A DNA stretch of 64,000 bases from Gelidibacter maritimus. Lineage in GTDB: Bacteria > Bacteroidota > Bacteroidia > Flavobacteriales > Flavobacteriaceae. The DNA lies in assembly GCF_014062315.1 (NCBI RefSeq), contig NZ_JACGLT010000005.1:246845-310844 (forward strand), in the 5' to 3' direction. Positions within the stretch are counted from its first letter, which is position 1. Each line of letters starts with the position of its first letter. A program made the position numbers and the translations under genes. Of the stretch, positions 9,943 to 18,669 are shown piece by piece. The notes beneath the pieces are model-generated. The model did not search any database. It was not told where the DNA came from and saw only the letters and a list, made by a program, of their open reading frames with translations.

Positions 9943-10048
9943 TATTTTTGCAGAACATGGTGTCATAAAGACGGCATGTAACTATTTACTTCCCTCCAAA
10001 GAAGTATTTTTACTCTAAAAGGATAGGCGTGCACCTGTCCTTTTTTTT
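9943..10048 (+). ncRNA. Candidate cis-antisense small RNA in the SusC leader
   Basis: On the plus strand, opposite the 5' leader of the SusC mRNA, there is a -7 element TATTTTTG at 9943-9950. About 60 bases downstream lies a GC-richer hairpin (10017-10044) followed by eight T residues. A transcript from about 9957 to 10048 would be roughly 90 nt and fully complementary to the leader. No open reading frame of note lies inside. Bacteroides PULs are known to carry such susC-leader antisense RNAs (DonS type), which repress the locus. The -33 element is poor (TTTC), so the call is tentative. Confidence 0.42.
10017..10048 (+). terminator. Rho-independent terminator of the candidate antisense RNA
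   Basis: Stem AAAAGGATAGG (10017-10027), loop CGTGCA (10028-10033), stem CCTGTCCTTTT (10034-10044) with one T-G wobble. The uninterrupted T run covers 10041-10048 on the plus strand. On the opposite strand the hairpin is followed by only four T residues, so plus-strand termination is favoured. It could also act as a leader structure in the SusC mRNA. Confidence 0.55.
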
Positions 10049-10068
10049 GTTACAAACCTTAGACAATA

Positions 10069-10132
10069 TTGGTTAACCAGATTGGTTTACCACATTGGTT
10101 GACCAAATATAATAAAAAAATGGTAATTCCAA
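10069..10132 (-). promoter_or_regulatory. SusC operon promoter with three tandem GntR operators
   Basis: Minus-strand promoter with TTG at 10132-10130, an 18-base spacer and -7 TATATTTG at 10111-10104. Three operator copies follow at 10095-10106, 10082-10093 and 10069-10080. Read on the minus strand they are TTGGTCAACCAA, GTGGTAAACCAA and CTGGTTAACCAA, with a strict 13-bp period. The first copy shares the TTG of the -7 element, so bound regulator would block RNA polymerase directly. Confidence 0.82.
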
Positions 10133-10188
10133 TACTTTTGTAAAAAAAAGTTTTCTATTTAACATATTTCAATGGTACAAGTCTTAAT

Positions 10189-10545
10189 TCACTGACCCTT
10201 AGGTAAGAAATCTTCCCGAATTGGACTAAACACATCAATCAACATGCCCTCATGTGTGCAGGTTGCTCCGTGCATGACGTTTGATGGAATATAAAAACTG
10301 TCACCTGTTTTAATCGTTTTGGTGACATCGCCTATGGTCAGTTCATATTCTCCACTTTCAACATAGGTGACTTGAGAATGGACGTGATTGTGCATTGATC
10401 CGACTGCCCCCGTTTCAAAATGAACTTTAGCCAGCAAGATTTTATCATCATACCCCATAATTTTTCTTTTAATGCCGTCTCCAATGGTTTCCCATTCAAT
10501 TTGGTCATCAAAAATAAATTCCTCACTACTTCTAACTGTTTTCAT
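10189..10545 (-). CDS. kdgF: KdgF-type cupin, uronate ring-opening enzyme
   Basis: A 118-residue single-domain cupin when started at ATG 10545, which fits the usual family length of about 110-120. An in-frame ATG further upstream (10608) lies inside the PL17 gene and is unlikely. Cupin motif 1 carries the metal ligands (GSMHNHVHSQVTYVESGEYE) and motif 2 is DSFYIPSNVMHGA. KdgF converts the unsaturated uronate monomers released by alginate or pectin lyases into the linear ketone that becomes DEH. It begins ten bases after the PL17 stop, in the same operon as that exolytic lyase. The role is well supported by family and position. Confidence 0.88.
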   Translation of the reverse strand: MKTVRSSEEFIFDDQIEWETIGDGIKRKIMGYDDKILLAKVHFETGAVGSMHNHVHSQVTYVESGEYELTIGDVTKTIKTGDSFYIPSNVMHGATCTHEGMLIDVFSPIREDFLPKGQ

Positions 10546-10555
10546 CCCAATAGAT

Positions 10556-12847
10556 TTAATTAATAGGTTTAAATACAAAAGGTCCTTCCCATTTGACCGT
10601 AGTATCATTTATATATAGTTGATGTTGCCCATCATTTGAACTGTTGTTGTTGTTGTTGTTGGCCATAACAAACCACCATTTTTTATCATCTTTAGAGGTG
10701 ATTTCAATTGCAGTGTAATCCTCATCGTCATGTATCACTGCTATGTTCTTTATTTGTCCATAAGCATTCAACGCGAATTCCGACACTGGGCTGTATGAGC
10801 CGTGCGTCTCCAATATGGAAATAAAAATGGCATCCTTTTTATCTTTTTTTCTGATGATAAATGCTGGCTCCCGCCGCAGATTAAACACTGGATCATTTGC
10901 CCCTATTCTTGCCAACACCAATTCATCACCTTTAGATGTAACGGAAGTCAAGGTATAAAACGTATTGTTCAACATCCAATTGAAACTCGTGTTGTTGCCG
11001 TCGGAAATACCTAAACCTTCTTTATATAAATGTTGATAGCCATTTGAATCTCCTAATTGGGTTAATGTTTTTGGCGTTTCATATTTAAAATTGGTCTGTA
11101 ACAACTGTCCCAAATAATAAAAAGGTAAATCATAATTATTGGACGTGGCAGAGTTAACCTTCACAATATCGAGAACGAAAGGGTTTTCAAAATTTTCATC
11201 CTTAATTAGCGCCATAGTCCGCTGAATCTTAGTTCCAGGATAGGCATTTTCCTCAATTGCACTGACCACTTGCAGATTTTCATCATCAACATTAAATAGA
11301 TATTTTTCAGAATGATGTTGACTTCCAGTTTCGTAATCGCCTTTAAAGTGCGAGGTCTCATTTTGCACTAACGTGTTGTGGGCTATGGTTTGCTTTGCCC
11401 AAGTAGTATTCTCCTTCAGATAGTTGCCACCACCTTTTTGTTCAATGTTGACATATCTCGCCAAACCGTAATCCTGTAATACTTCTTGCCCTGCATTATA
11501 TAATGAAAATGACAATTTATCGTAATGCCCATGGCTTAAGCCTTGGGCTGCATATTTAAAAACCAATTCCAAATCGTCACTTCGTAGGATTCCGATAGCA
11601 CCTTCATCGCCCATTTGGCCATCACGCAACTCAATTGACTTTTTCACAAAAGGTTTAGCTTTCTCTTCTTTGATTGCCACTGCAACGGACAGGCCAGTAT
11701 CATCTAGAGACACACGGTTTTGTTTCTGGGCAATATCAAGTAATTCAGGATTTTGACCACCATAGTAATAGGCAATATCCACACAGGTCACCAGTTCCCG
11801 AGAAAAATAGGACATCCCTTTTTGGGCATCGTTTATAGGAAAAAAATCACCATCCGCATCGGTAAGATTTAATAAGGCATTCACCGCTTTTAAGAGTACA
11901 CCATCCTTATATTCAAAAATCTTTAATTCAGGTTTTACATTCTCAAGTGCTTGCGCAAAAATCAGAAATGGATACATGGCGTAGCGCTGATAATAAGGAC
12001 CTTCGGTATAATAGCCATCTGGAGAGAATGGTTCATCCAAATTACCATAAAAACCAACTTTCTGACCTTCTTTTTTTATCAGTCCGCCATCATTGTCTCT
12101 CATTCCTGCGGTCAACTTATCATCTTTGATCCCATATAAAGCTCTGTCCAATAATTCAGCATCATCCATGACTAAAGCAATCATCCCAACGGCCACATTG
12201 CCCCAGGTACTATGATTATGAACACGATTAAAAAATTGCGGATTGCCTATGGAAATATAATCGGCAAACGGACGGAATAAATCCTTTTCCAATAGATCGC
12301 GGTCCTCTTTAGATAACCAATCATAAATACAGTCATAGGCTTGACTTGTATACACTAACCAATTGGAGTCATTCAATGCTTGCCAAAAAAGCTTGCCGCG
12401 TGCGTAAGATCGCTCTTGTGGATGGATAGGAAGAGTTGGGTATAATTTGGCATAGGCCATCAACATATCCCGAACGTATATGGCGTAAGTGTCATCTTCC
12501 AAAATCTGAAACAGGACACCCGCCTTTTGCATCATTAAAAAATTTCTTTTATGTCGTTCGTGCGTATAACCACCAGAAAGATCCTTTGGAACAGGCACTT
12601 CAATCCCCAACCTGATTTCTGCATCTACTTCTGCTTTCGCCTCCTCTAAGGAAGTATCAAAAAGTGGAATATTCCCGAGTTTGGATTTTATTTCTGCGAC
12701 TCCTTTTTGAGTGAGAATGAGTTTTGGGTGATGCTTGACTTCATTGTGCGTCAGAATGCGCTGTTGCGCCATCGGTTGGCACCCAAAAAATAGCGATAAA
12801 ATAAAAAGAAAACTGTATTTGAAGTTGAACTTTAATTGAGATTGCAT
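10556..12847 (-). CDS. PL17 exolytic oligoalginate lyase (lipoprotein)
   Basis: A 763-residue lipoprotein with a lipobox at Cys23 (LFFGC). An (alpha/alpha) barrel alginate-lyase domain (about 40-380) is followed by a heparinase II/III beta-sheet domain. The PL17 active-site blocks are visible: NHSTWGN with Asn211 and His212, and SPDGYYTEGPYYQRYA near 275-290 with the catalytic Tyr. SHGHYDKLSFSLYN near 435 supplies the second-domain His and Tyr. PL17 enzymes release unsaturated monomers from alginate oligomers, which suits the KdgF gene directly after it. A run of six Asn near the C-terminus is encoded by six perfect GTT units at 10643-10660 (as read on the plus strand). It has its own operator-bearing promoter. 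Confidence 0.93.
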   Translation of the reverse strand: MQSQLKFNFKYSFLFILSLFFGCQPMAQQRILTHNEVKHHPKLILTQKGVAEIKSKLGNIPLFDTSLEEAKAEVDAEIRLGIEVPVPKDLSGGYTHERHKRNFLMMQKAGVLFQILEDDTYAIYVRDMLMAYAKLYPTLPIHPQERSYARGKLFWQALNDSNWLVYTSQAYDCIYDWLSKEDRDLLEKDLFRPFADYISIGNPQFFNRVHNHSTWGNVAVGMIALVMDDAELLDRALYGIKDDKLTAGMRDNDGGLIKKEGQKVGFYGNLDEPFSPDGYYTEGPYYQRYAMYPFLIFAQALENVKPELKIFEYKDGVLLKAVNALLNLTDADGDFFPINDAQKGMSYFSRELVTCVDIAYYYGGQNPELLDIAQKQNRVSLDDTGLSVAVAIKEEKAKPFVKKSIELRDGQMGDEGAIGILRSDDLELVFKYAAQGLSHGHYDKLSFSLYNAGQEVLQDYGLARYVNIEQKGGGNYLKENTTWAKQTIAHNTLVQNETSHFKGDYETGSQHHSEKYLFNVDDENLQVVSAIEENAYPGTKIQRTMALIKDENFENPFVLDIVKVNSATSNNYDLPFYYLGQLLQTNFKYETPKTLTQLGDSNGYQHLYKEGLGISDGNNTSFNWMLNNTFYTLTSVTSKGDELVLARIGANDPVFNLRREPAFIIRKKDKKDAIFISILETHGSYSPVSEFALNAYGQIKNIAVIHDDEDYTAIEITSKDDKKWWFVMANNNNNNSSNDGQHQLYINDTTVKWEGPFVFKPIN

Positions 12848-12861
12848 GCTCTTTTTTTAAA

Positions 12862-12913
12862 TTGGTTGACCAATCTGGTTGACCAAATATATAAAAATTT
12901 ATTAATCCATCAA
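12862..12913 (-). promoter_or_regulatory. PL17-kdgF promoter with two tandem GntR operators
   Basis: Minus-strand promoter with TTG at 12913-12911, a 19-base spacer and -7 TATATTTG at 12891-12884. Operators lie at 12875-12886 and 12862-12873, read as TTGGTCAACCAG and TTGGTCAACCAA. They are 13 bp apart and the first one overlaps the -7 element. The PL17 ATG is at 12847. Confidence 0.8.
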
Positions 12914-12956
12914 TTTTTAAAGAGTTAAATTAAGAAATTAACAGAAAATGAAATTG

Positions 12957-15194
12957 CTAATTTTGAATAGTATAAGTATAGGTCTCTCCTGGCAATAATT
13001 TCTTTTGAATGGATTTGCCATTAATAGCATTTATAGCAATATTGTGATCACTTAATGATAAGATGTGGATTTGACGTTCATTAAAAGTGATAAAAACATC
13101 AACTTCGCTCTCAAAGGTTATCGTGACAGTCCCGAATGTTATCTCAGATGATGAAAATGCATAAAGCTGCTCATGTTTCGAAATGATAGTAGCACTAGAA
13201 GAGTTTGTAATTTCATTGGACTTATTTATAGTCCAGCCATTAACTATATAATCGTTTGAGTTTTCGTCAATGCGATGGTCATATTTTGAAAAAGGATAAA
13301 TAACTGTTAGAAAGCCAAAATTGTTTTGATCATTCTTTGACAAGACGCTCCACTCCTTCCCTCGAGCTCCATCCGTTAAGACCTCATCTACGTCATGCAA
13401 TTGTAAAATATCAACTCCTGAACCATCATCAAAAGTTGCACGAAGTAGATTTGGCGCATTTTCAAAACTGTAATGTCCTTGCCAAACTTGTTTATACGTA
13501 TGTTTTTGATTCGATTTAAAATTATCTTTCACGATCCAAAAACCACTTTTAGTATCGATAACTTGTCTGCTGTAATCAACCCCTATATTATTAAAACCAT
13601 CATGTGATCCAATATATACATCTAAGTCCGCATTGGTTTTCCACAATAATGTCTTAGGATTTGGCAACTTCCCAAATTTCCCAAACCCACTTCCTCCTTT
13701 GTTGGAAGCGTATTCTTTTCCTTGCAACTCATCATCTACCAATGCCACGTTTTTAACCATGGAGTTTTTGAACAATTCCAAATCTTCCAAGGAATAGCGC
13801 ACTTGGTAATTGGGCAATAACACGTGAGTATTAGCCATGGCTTGGATCCCTAACATATCACCGTGCTGATGGTCGGGTTTTTTTGGGTCCAATCCAGCAG
13901 AAATAATGAGCATTCGGTCGTTCTTTTCCCAGCCCTCTCTCATGATATATAGACCCGTATCCTCAAAAGCTAAAGATTCATAATTTGGTTTCTTGGAAGT
14001 GATGTCTTTTAAAAGTTCCAATTGGGAATTATTCAAATACCAAAACATTTTAGACTCTACCTTTTTTTTGGCAAAATATCCCATCTCAGGATTTCCAAAA
14101 AGCACGTACCCCAAAGTCAGTGCTCCGGAAATATCATTTTTTTCTGCCCAAGGCGCATCCGTATCATCGGAAAGTACTGGAGCAGATTTATCAGGGTAAG
14201 CAATTTTGATAAGTGTCGTAAATAAAGACTCCAATTTTGAATCCCAGAAAGGATCCAAGGGCATTCCGCTATTTTTAGCCAATTGATAAACATAATAGTA
14301 GTTATCAATATCACTTATATGATAATGTACGGTACGTTCAAATTGAAAACCATCGTCATTAATCTCCTTTTCCAAATGCATTTTTAAGAGTGACATGGAG
14401 CGTTCAAACCATAAATCGGCATCTTCAAAGTCTTGAAATAAGATAGACAACATGGCTAAAGCAGACATCCCACGGGTTTGGTGATTTCCCGAAGTGAATT
14501 CTTCATTGTTTTCAAACAAATCCGAACCGTGCTGTAATAAGGTAGCAATTGTATATAATTGATCGTCATCAGAATAATTCTTTTCGCCCAAAAACATATT
14601 ATGGATCTGCAACCAATTTAAGATGCGATACCCTGAACGAAATACTTCATAAACACCATTGCCATCTTCAATTGTTTCAAATTGATTGGTGAGTAGTGCA
14701 GCATTTAAGGACAGCTGCTGTTCTTTAAAATAGTTGATGAATTTTGGTTCCTTATTTTCATAGTAATAGTCGAAGGCAATATCTACCATCTTATGCTGAC
14801 GCGCCAAATGTCTGATTGCATAGGCATTTACCGGAGATCCGTCCGTATAGTTAAACGGTAATTTCCAAGTAGTTTTGGCTGAGAATTTTGACCTATGGTC
14901 CAAAGCTCTTTCCTGATGTGAAACTTTTACATTAGGATATAGATCATTATAGGTTTCAAATCTGGCATCCATTTGTTTCCAATCGAAGAAATAACGTTCA
15001 GAAAATTTCTCTCTAAAATAGGATGCCAATTCATCTGTGTTACTGCCGTTAAACTTGGTTTTAAGATCTTCTTTTAAATAACGCCTCAATTCTATAATTG
15101 GAATAATTTTATCAGAAGGGATTGTTTGCCCAAACAGCACAAAGGAATAGATTGAAAAAAAGAAAATCAGATATGTGCTGCTTGGGTTCATCAT
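12957..15194 (-). CDS. Heparinase II/III-like polysaccharide lyase, candidate alginate lyase
   Basis: A 745-residue secreted protein with a signal peptide ending near LFGQ (residue 23). An N-terminal (alpha/alpha) toroid (about 30-390) is followed by a C-terminal beta-sandwich of the heparinase II/III type. Likely active-site residues by analogy with the superfamily are Asn237/His238 (SGNHQTRG), Tyr291 (TVHYHISDIDNYYY) and His444 (DHQHGDMLG). It lacks the PL17 blocks NHSTWGN and DGYYTEGPYYQ, so it is not a second PL17. PL12, PL39 or an unclassified family are possible. It starts nine bases after PL6 in the same operon, and an alginate or oligoalginate substrate is inferred from that. Confidence 0.75.
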   Translation of the reverse strand: MMNPSSTYLIFFFSIYSFVLFGQTIPSDKIIPIIELRRYLKEDLKTKFNGSNTDELASYFREKFSERYFFDWKQMDARFETYNDLYPNVKVSHQERALDHRSKFSAKTTWKLPFNYTDGSPVNAYAIRHLARQHKMVDIAFDYYYENKEPKFINYFKEQQLSLNAALLTNQFETIEDGNGVYEVFRSGYRILNWLQIHNMFLGEKNYSDDDQLYTIATLLQHGSDLFENNEEFTSGNHQTRGMSALAMLSILFQDFEDADLWFERSMSLLKMHLEKEINDDGFQFERTVHYHISDIDNYYYVYQLAKNSGMPLDPFWDSKLESLFTTLIKIAYPDKSAPVLSDDTDAPWAEKNDISGALTLGYVLFGNPEMGYFAKKKVESKMFWYLNNSQLELLKDITSKKPNYESLAFEDTGLYIMREGWEKNDRMLIISAGLDPKKPDHQHGDMLGIQAMANTHVLLPNYQVRYSLEDLELFKNSMVKNVALVDDELQGKEYASNKGGSGFGKFGKLPNPKTLLWKTNADLDVYIGSHDGFNNIGVDYSRQVIDTKSGFWIVKDNFKSNQKHTYKQVWQGHYSFENAPNLLRATFDDGSGVDILQLHDVDEVLTDGARGKEWSVLSKNDQNNFGFLTVIYPFSKYDHRIDENSNDYIVNGWTINKSNEITNSSSATIISKHEQLYAFSSSEITFGTVTITFESEVDVFITFNERQIHILSLSDHNIAINAINGKSIQKKLLPGETYTYTIQN

Positions 15195-15202
15195 TGAATC
15201 TT

Positions 15203-17506
15203 TTAGTACATTAATTTTAATTTTAAGTTCTGAACCACTTGTATTTCGCCCGAATTTTCAATGGTATTATCAACAGGTTTCTGATCTTTCTCACCCCAAA
15301 GCACCGCAATCAGTTTTACAGGATTGTTTTTGAAGGTATTATTGGAGAAATCGACATTAATGATGCCTCTGTTTTTTATAAGGATATGGTCTGCTTCCTG
15401 TTTCCCCGAATTGGTGACCGTATTATTTTGAAACACTAAATTTCCGCCTATGGTGGATTCATCATAGCCACCTCGATGATAATCGAGAATGGTTTCATTA
15501 ATATTGGTGAATTCATTATTCTTCAAAATGACGAACTCTGCATTATAATCACCTTTATCATCGGTTTCTTTATTTAATTGAAATCCTCGATTTGAGTTCT
15601 TAATGACCGAATTTACCACTGAAATGGTATCTGCGAAAGCCCCTTTACTGACCTGTAAGACGTTTTTGAAATTATCCAATTCTACATTTTCCAAAAACAA
15701 ATCATAAGCCTTGGTCATATTCTTATCCAAAGTTGCAAAGGCATTTTGATTGCCATTTCCTTTCATAAAGATATCATCGAGTTGCAATCGTGCTTTGGGA
15801 TGCAGCTCAAAAGCAATACTATCAGAATTAAATATCAATTCCGCTTTATTGTTTTTGTCAGAAGAGGTTATGGTGATATTTTTGTTGATGATCAATTTTT
15901 CATTCAACTCATAGGCTCCAGGATTCAAAGCCAAAATATCTCCGGAATTCGCTTTTTGAAGTTGACCTACTAATTCTTCAACATTAGAAACCTGCAATGT
16001 CTGCGCTTCATAGGCTGATTTCTCTGTAGCAAACCAATCCGTGCCATAGTTCTTTTTATCTACTAAAACGACGCCATCCTTAACAGGCACTATTATAGCA
16101 CCTACGGCATTTTGCTTTGTGCGATCATTTCCGAAAAGATCTGTAGTTATTGTTTCGAAATCAAAACCAGGATAAACAGATTCAAAATTTTCTGTGGGAA
16201 CGAAGAGACCATCTGACACTTCTTTCACCTTAAAATCTTTTGTAATCAATCCCTCAGATTTGACAGGACTATGGTTTGGACTGTTTAGAATGTTTTTCGC
16301 AAACATAACGCCATCTACAGAGTCATGGGCCACTACAGGTTGATCATCAGGATTATGATTGTATATCAAATTATTGGCGACAATGGTACGGATAGCTCTT
16401 GCCGAACGGATTTCCGATTCTGGTAAAACCTCACTCTGACTCACATTAGAGCCCACACCAAATTGAAATGGCGATTCACAGTCAATATAGGTATTGTAAG
16501 CCACCACCACATCGGTGACCTGGTTATAGCGATTCAATGGCGATCTTGGAATGCCGTTCATCACTGCAAGTGGACTTCTAAACACTTTTCCTTTCAGTTT
16601 GTAGAAATAGTTATTCGTAATCCAGTGGCCCGTATTGACGACTCTAATACCACCTATAAATTCCGAATTATCATTTCCTATAAAAACATTCCCATCTATT
16701 TTTGCATAATTCCCATGACGTAATACCAAAGACCCTTCGCTTTCAAAAAACACATTGTTGGTAAATTCATTAAAATTCGATTTACTCGAAATGATTTCAA
16801 CTTCACCATTGCAACGGTCAAAAAGGTTATTGGATACGATGGTATGCGATGGCGTCATAGACGTGTAGCTATCTCCAACTTGAAGGGTCTCTCCATGTGG
16901 CCCGCCCTTTCGAGGTCTTGGCCCGAAATGGTTGTTGATGATTTTATGATAATTCTTAATATGTTCATTACCATTCAATCGGACCATGACCGTCGGTCCA
17001 AAATTCGATTTTCCGGCGATATAACAATTGCTCAATTCATTATGACGTCCCCAGAATTCGACCCATTGATCTGAAACCTCACGATTGGGCTGTGTAAATT
17101 CCTCAATCACACAATTGGTCACTTTGCTGTACATTGCAATATTCTCATCATCAATTTTAAACTGGATGACATTTTTGGTCGGCGTATGTCCGTTTTTAAA
17201 GTGTAAATCTTTAACAATTAGATATTGGCCGCCAATTTTCAAATTGGACACCCCTTCAATCGTAACTTTTCCTGGCGTTTCTGCTCTTAAAACAATGGGC
17301 TCATCTTCCGTACCCTGACCTGAAAATTCAATCTGAACATCCTCCCAAATACCATTTGCCATAACGATTTCATCGCCAGCTTTACTGTTTGTGATGGCTT
17401 CCTTTAAAGCCTCAATATCATTAACAGAAATTGAATTCGATGATATGGGTTTTTCACACCCAAAAAATAGGATTAGACAGAATGAAATTGAAATGAATGT
17501 TCTCAT
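15203..17506 (-). CDS. PL6 alginate lyase, two-domain type (lipoprotein)
   Basis: A 767-residue lipoprotein (lipobox LFFGC, Cys17) with two right-handed parallel beta-helix domains, about 20-480 and 500-767; the length matches two-domain PL6 enzymes. The catalytic region is recognisable: GETLQVG near 204-210, NGEVEIISSKS near 232-242 with Ca-binding Glu residues and Lys241 as candidate base, and LVLRHG with Arg262. PL6 cleaves alginate, often with preference for MG or G blocks. The first domain holds the visible catalytic residues; the second lacks them and is probably structural or regulates chain length. A candidate -7 element TAATTTTG (17527-17520) lies just upstream. Confidence 0.92.
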   Translation of the reverse strand: MRTFISISFCLILFFGCEKPISSNSISVNDIEALKEAITNSKAGDEIVMANGIWEDVQIEFSGQGTEDEPIVLRAETPGKVTIEGVSNLKIGGQYLIVKDLHFKNGHTPTKNVIQFKIDDENIAMYSKVTNCVIEEFTQPNREVSDQWVEFWGRHNELSNCYIAGKSNFGPTVMVRLNGNEHIKNYHKIINNHFGPRPRKGGPHGETLQVGDSYTSMTPSHTIVSNNLFDRCNGEVEIISSKSNFNEFTNNVFFESEGSLVLRHGNYAKIDGNVFIGNDNSEFIGGIRVVNTGHWITNNYFYKLKGKVFRSPLAVMNGIPRSPLNRYNQVTDVVVAYNTYIDCESPFQFGVGSNVSQSEVLPESEIRSARAIRTIVANNLIYNHNPDDQPVVAHDSVDGVMFAKNILNSPNHSPVKSEGLITKDFKVKEVSDGLFVPTENFESVYPGFDFETITTDLFGNDRTKQNAVGAIIVPVKDGVVLVDKKNYGTDWFATEKSAYEAQTLQVSNVEELVGQLQKANSGDILALNPGAYELNEKLIINKNITITSSDKNNKAELIFNSDSIAFELHPKARLQLDDIFMKGNGNQNAFATLDKNMTKAYDLFLENVELDNFKNVLQVSKGAFADTISVVNSVIKNSNRGFQLNKETDDKGDYNAEFVILKNNEFTNINETILDYHRGGYDESTIGGNLVFQNNTVTNSGKQEADHILIKNRGIINVDFSNNTFKNNPVKLIAVLWGEKDQKPVDNTIENSGEIQVVQNLKLKLMY

Positions 17507-17532
17507 GATTTTGTTTGTTCAAAATTATTTAA

Positions 17533-17565
17533 ATGGAAAAGCCTTTAAATTAAAGGCTTTTCCAT
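17533..17565 (-). terminator. Perfect 16-bp inverted repeat between T9SS gene and PL6 gene
   Basis: Arms ATGGAAAAGCCTTTAA (17533-17548) and its exact complement (17550-17565), centred on 17549. On the minus strand the hairpin starts 12 bases after the T9SS gene stop and is followed by a T/A-rich tail. It looks like an intrinsic terminator or an mRNA-stabilising stem inside the operon, and could lower expression of PL6 and the heparinase-like gene relative to the genes before it. Confidence 0.6.
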
Positions 17566-17577
17566 ATAAGTAATTGG

Positions 17578-18624
17578 TTATTGCTCTTTAATTATTTTTT
17601 TGGTTACCGACTGGTCTCCAGAATTTATTTTCATTAAATAAACGCCACTTGCCAATGTTGATATATCTACTTGATTATTGAGCAGTCCGTTTTGTGAATA
17701 AACATTAGCTCCCAAGATATTATAAAATTGTAGCGATGTTACCGTCATATTGTTGGTCTCCACATTTAAAAAATTCCGAGATGGATTTGGATAGACCTTA
17801 ATATTATTGGCAAACTCATTTTTTGACACACTTGCTGTCGGGTTTGTGGTGACTGCCAACCATGAATTACCGATTCTCACTTCGTCCAGTATGATTCCAG
17901 GTGTTTTAGAATTTGACCCTAAATTAATTCTTACTTTATCAAGGTTAGTTCTTGTTGATGTAGCGGTTTCATCTGTAATATAAGTAGTTGCTGGCTCATT
18001 GCCATCAACTACTGGATTGATCCACATCTTTGAAACTGCATTGTCTATATCATAATATATCACTACAAACAAGTCTTGTTCAACTGTAAATGCATCAGGT
18101 GCCCAAACGGCATTGGTTGTGTTATTGTTTTCAGAGATTCCTAAATTAAACGTGCCATCATCAACTTTTCTAATATAGACACATGACGTATAATTGAGAG
18201 ATGTCCCACTGCTTGAGGTTTTTGCAAAAGAATAAAAATACTCTGGACTATTCGTGTTCACCGCAGATTGATCTATCGCTCTAAAAACAAATGACGAATA
18301 GATTACACCCGTATCACCTTGATCAGGTATTGCAATGACCGGGTCATCACCTCCACCAACAAATTCCAAAGCATTTCCAGTTGCTGCTGGAAGACCTGCA
18401 GGCAAAGACCATGCTGGGGAGGCCACTATAAATGGATCTGCACTTGACCCCGCACTTTGGAATGCTGGAATCATCCAGTCACCAAAGCCAGTGTTGGTGC
18501 CTTCAGTAATAAGTTTTTCACCAATGGTATAATCAATGCCGTCGTAATAAGGAAGCGATACTTGAGCTTGAATCCCGTATAGAGACAGGACAGCCGTTAA
18601 AAGGAAAAGTAATTTTGTTTTCAT
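17578..18624 (-). CDS. Secreted T9SS-sorted protein of unknown function
   Basis: A 348-residue protein. The signal peptide ends near IQAQ (residue 21). The middle domain (about 22-255) is beta-rich and resembles laminin-G/concanavalin-like proteins (LPYYDGIDYTIGEKL, NALEFVGG, VYIRK, DEVRIGNSW). A type A T9SS sorting tail (about 270-348) contains IKVYPNPS, then VYSQNG and GVYLMKI near the end. It should be exported by the type IX system and attached to or released from the surface. No lyase motif is recognisable. It sits between two alginate lyases under the same operator, so a role in alginate binding or breakdown is likely but unproven. Confidence 0.72.
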   Translation of the reverse strand: MKTKLLFLLTAVLSLYGIQAQVSLPYYDGIDYTIGEKLITEGTNTGFGDWMIPAFQSAGSSADPFIVASPAWSLPAGLPAATGNALEFVGGGDDPVIAIPDQGDTGVIYSSFVFRAIDQSAVNTNSPEYFYSFAKTSSSGTSLNYTSCVYIRKVDDGTFNLGISENNNTTNAVWAPDAFTVEQDLFVVIYYDIDNAVSKMWINPVVDGNEPATTYITDETATSTRTNLDKVRINLGSNSKTPGIILDEVRIGNSWLAVTTNPTASVSKNEFANNIKVYPNPSRNFLNVETNNMTVTSLQFYNILGANVYSQNGLLNNQVDISTLASGVYLMKINSGDQSVTKKIIKEQ

Positions 18625-18669
18625 AATTGTGTGTTTAGTGGTTAGTAATGGTTATTAATGGTAAAACTC

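Noticed and set aside
10069..10106. Short tandem repeats with constant spacing, at first sight like a repeat array
   Set aside because: Units are 13 bp, palindromic and overlap a promoter; there are no spacers or cas genes, so this is an operator cluster, not CRISPR.
10546..10608. Longer KdgF with 21 extra N-terminal residues
   Set aside because: The extra part lies inside the PL17 gene and exceeds the usual KdgF length; ATG at 10545 follows the PL17 stop directly.
10643..10660. Six perfect GTT units as a possible phase-variation switch
   Set aside because: The unit is three bases long and lies inside the PL17 frame, so changes only alter an Asn run and cannot switch the gene off.
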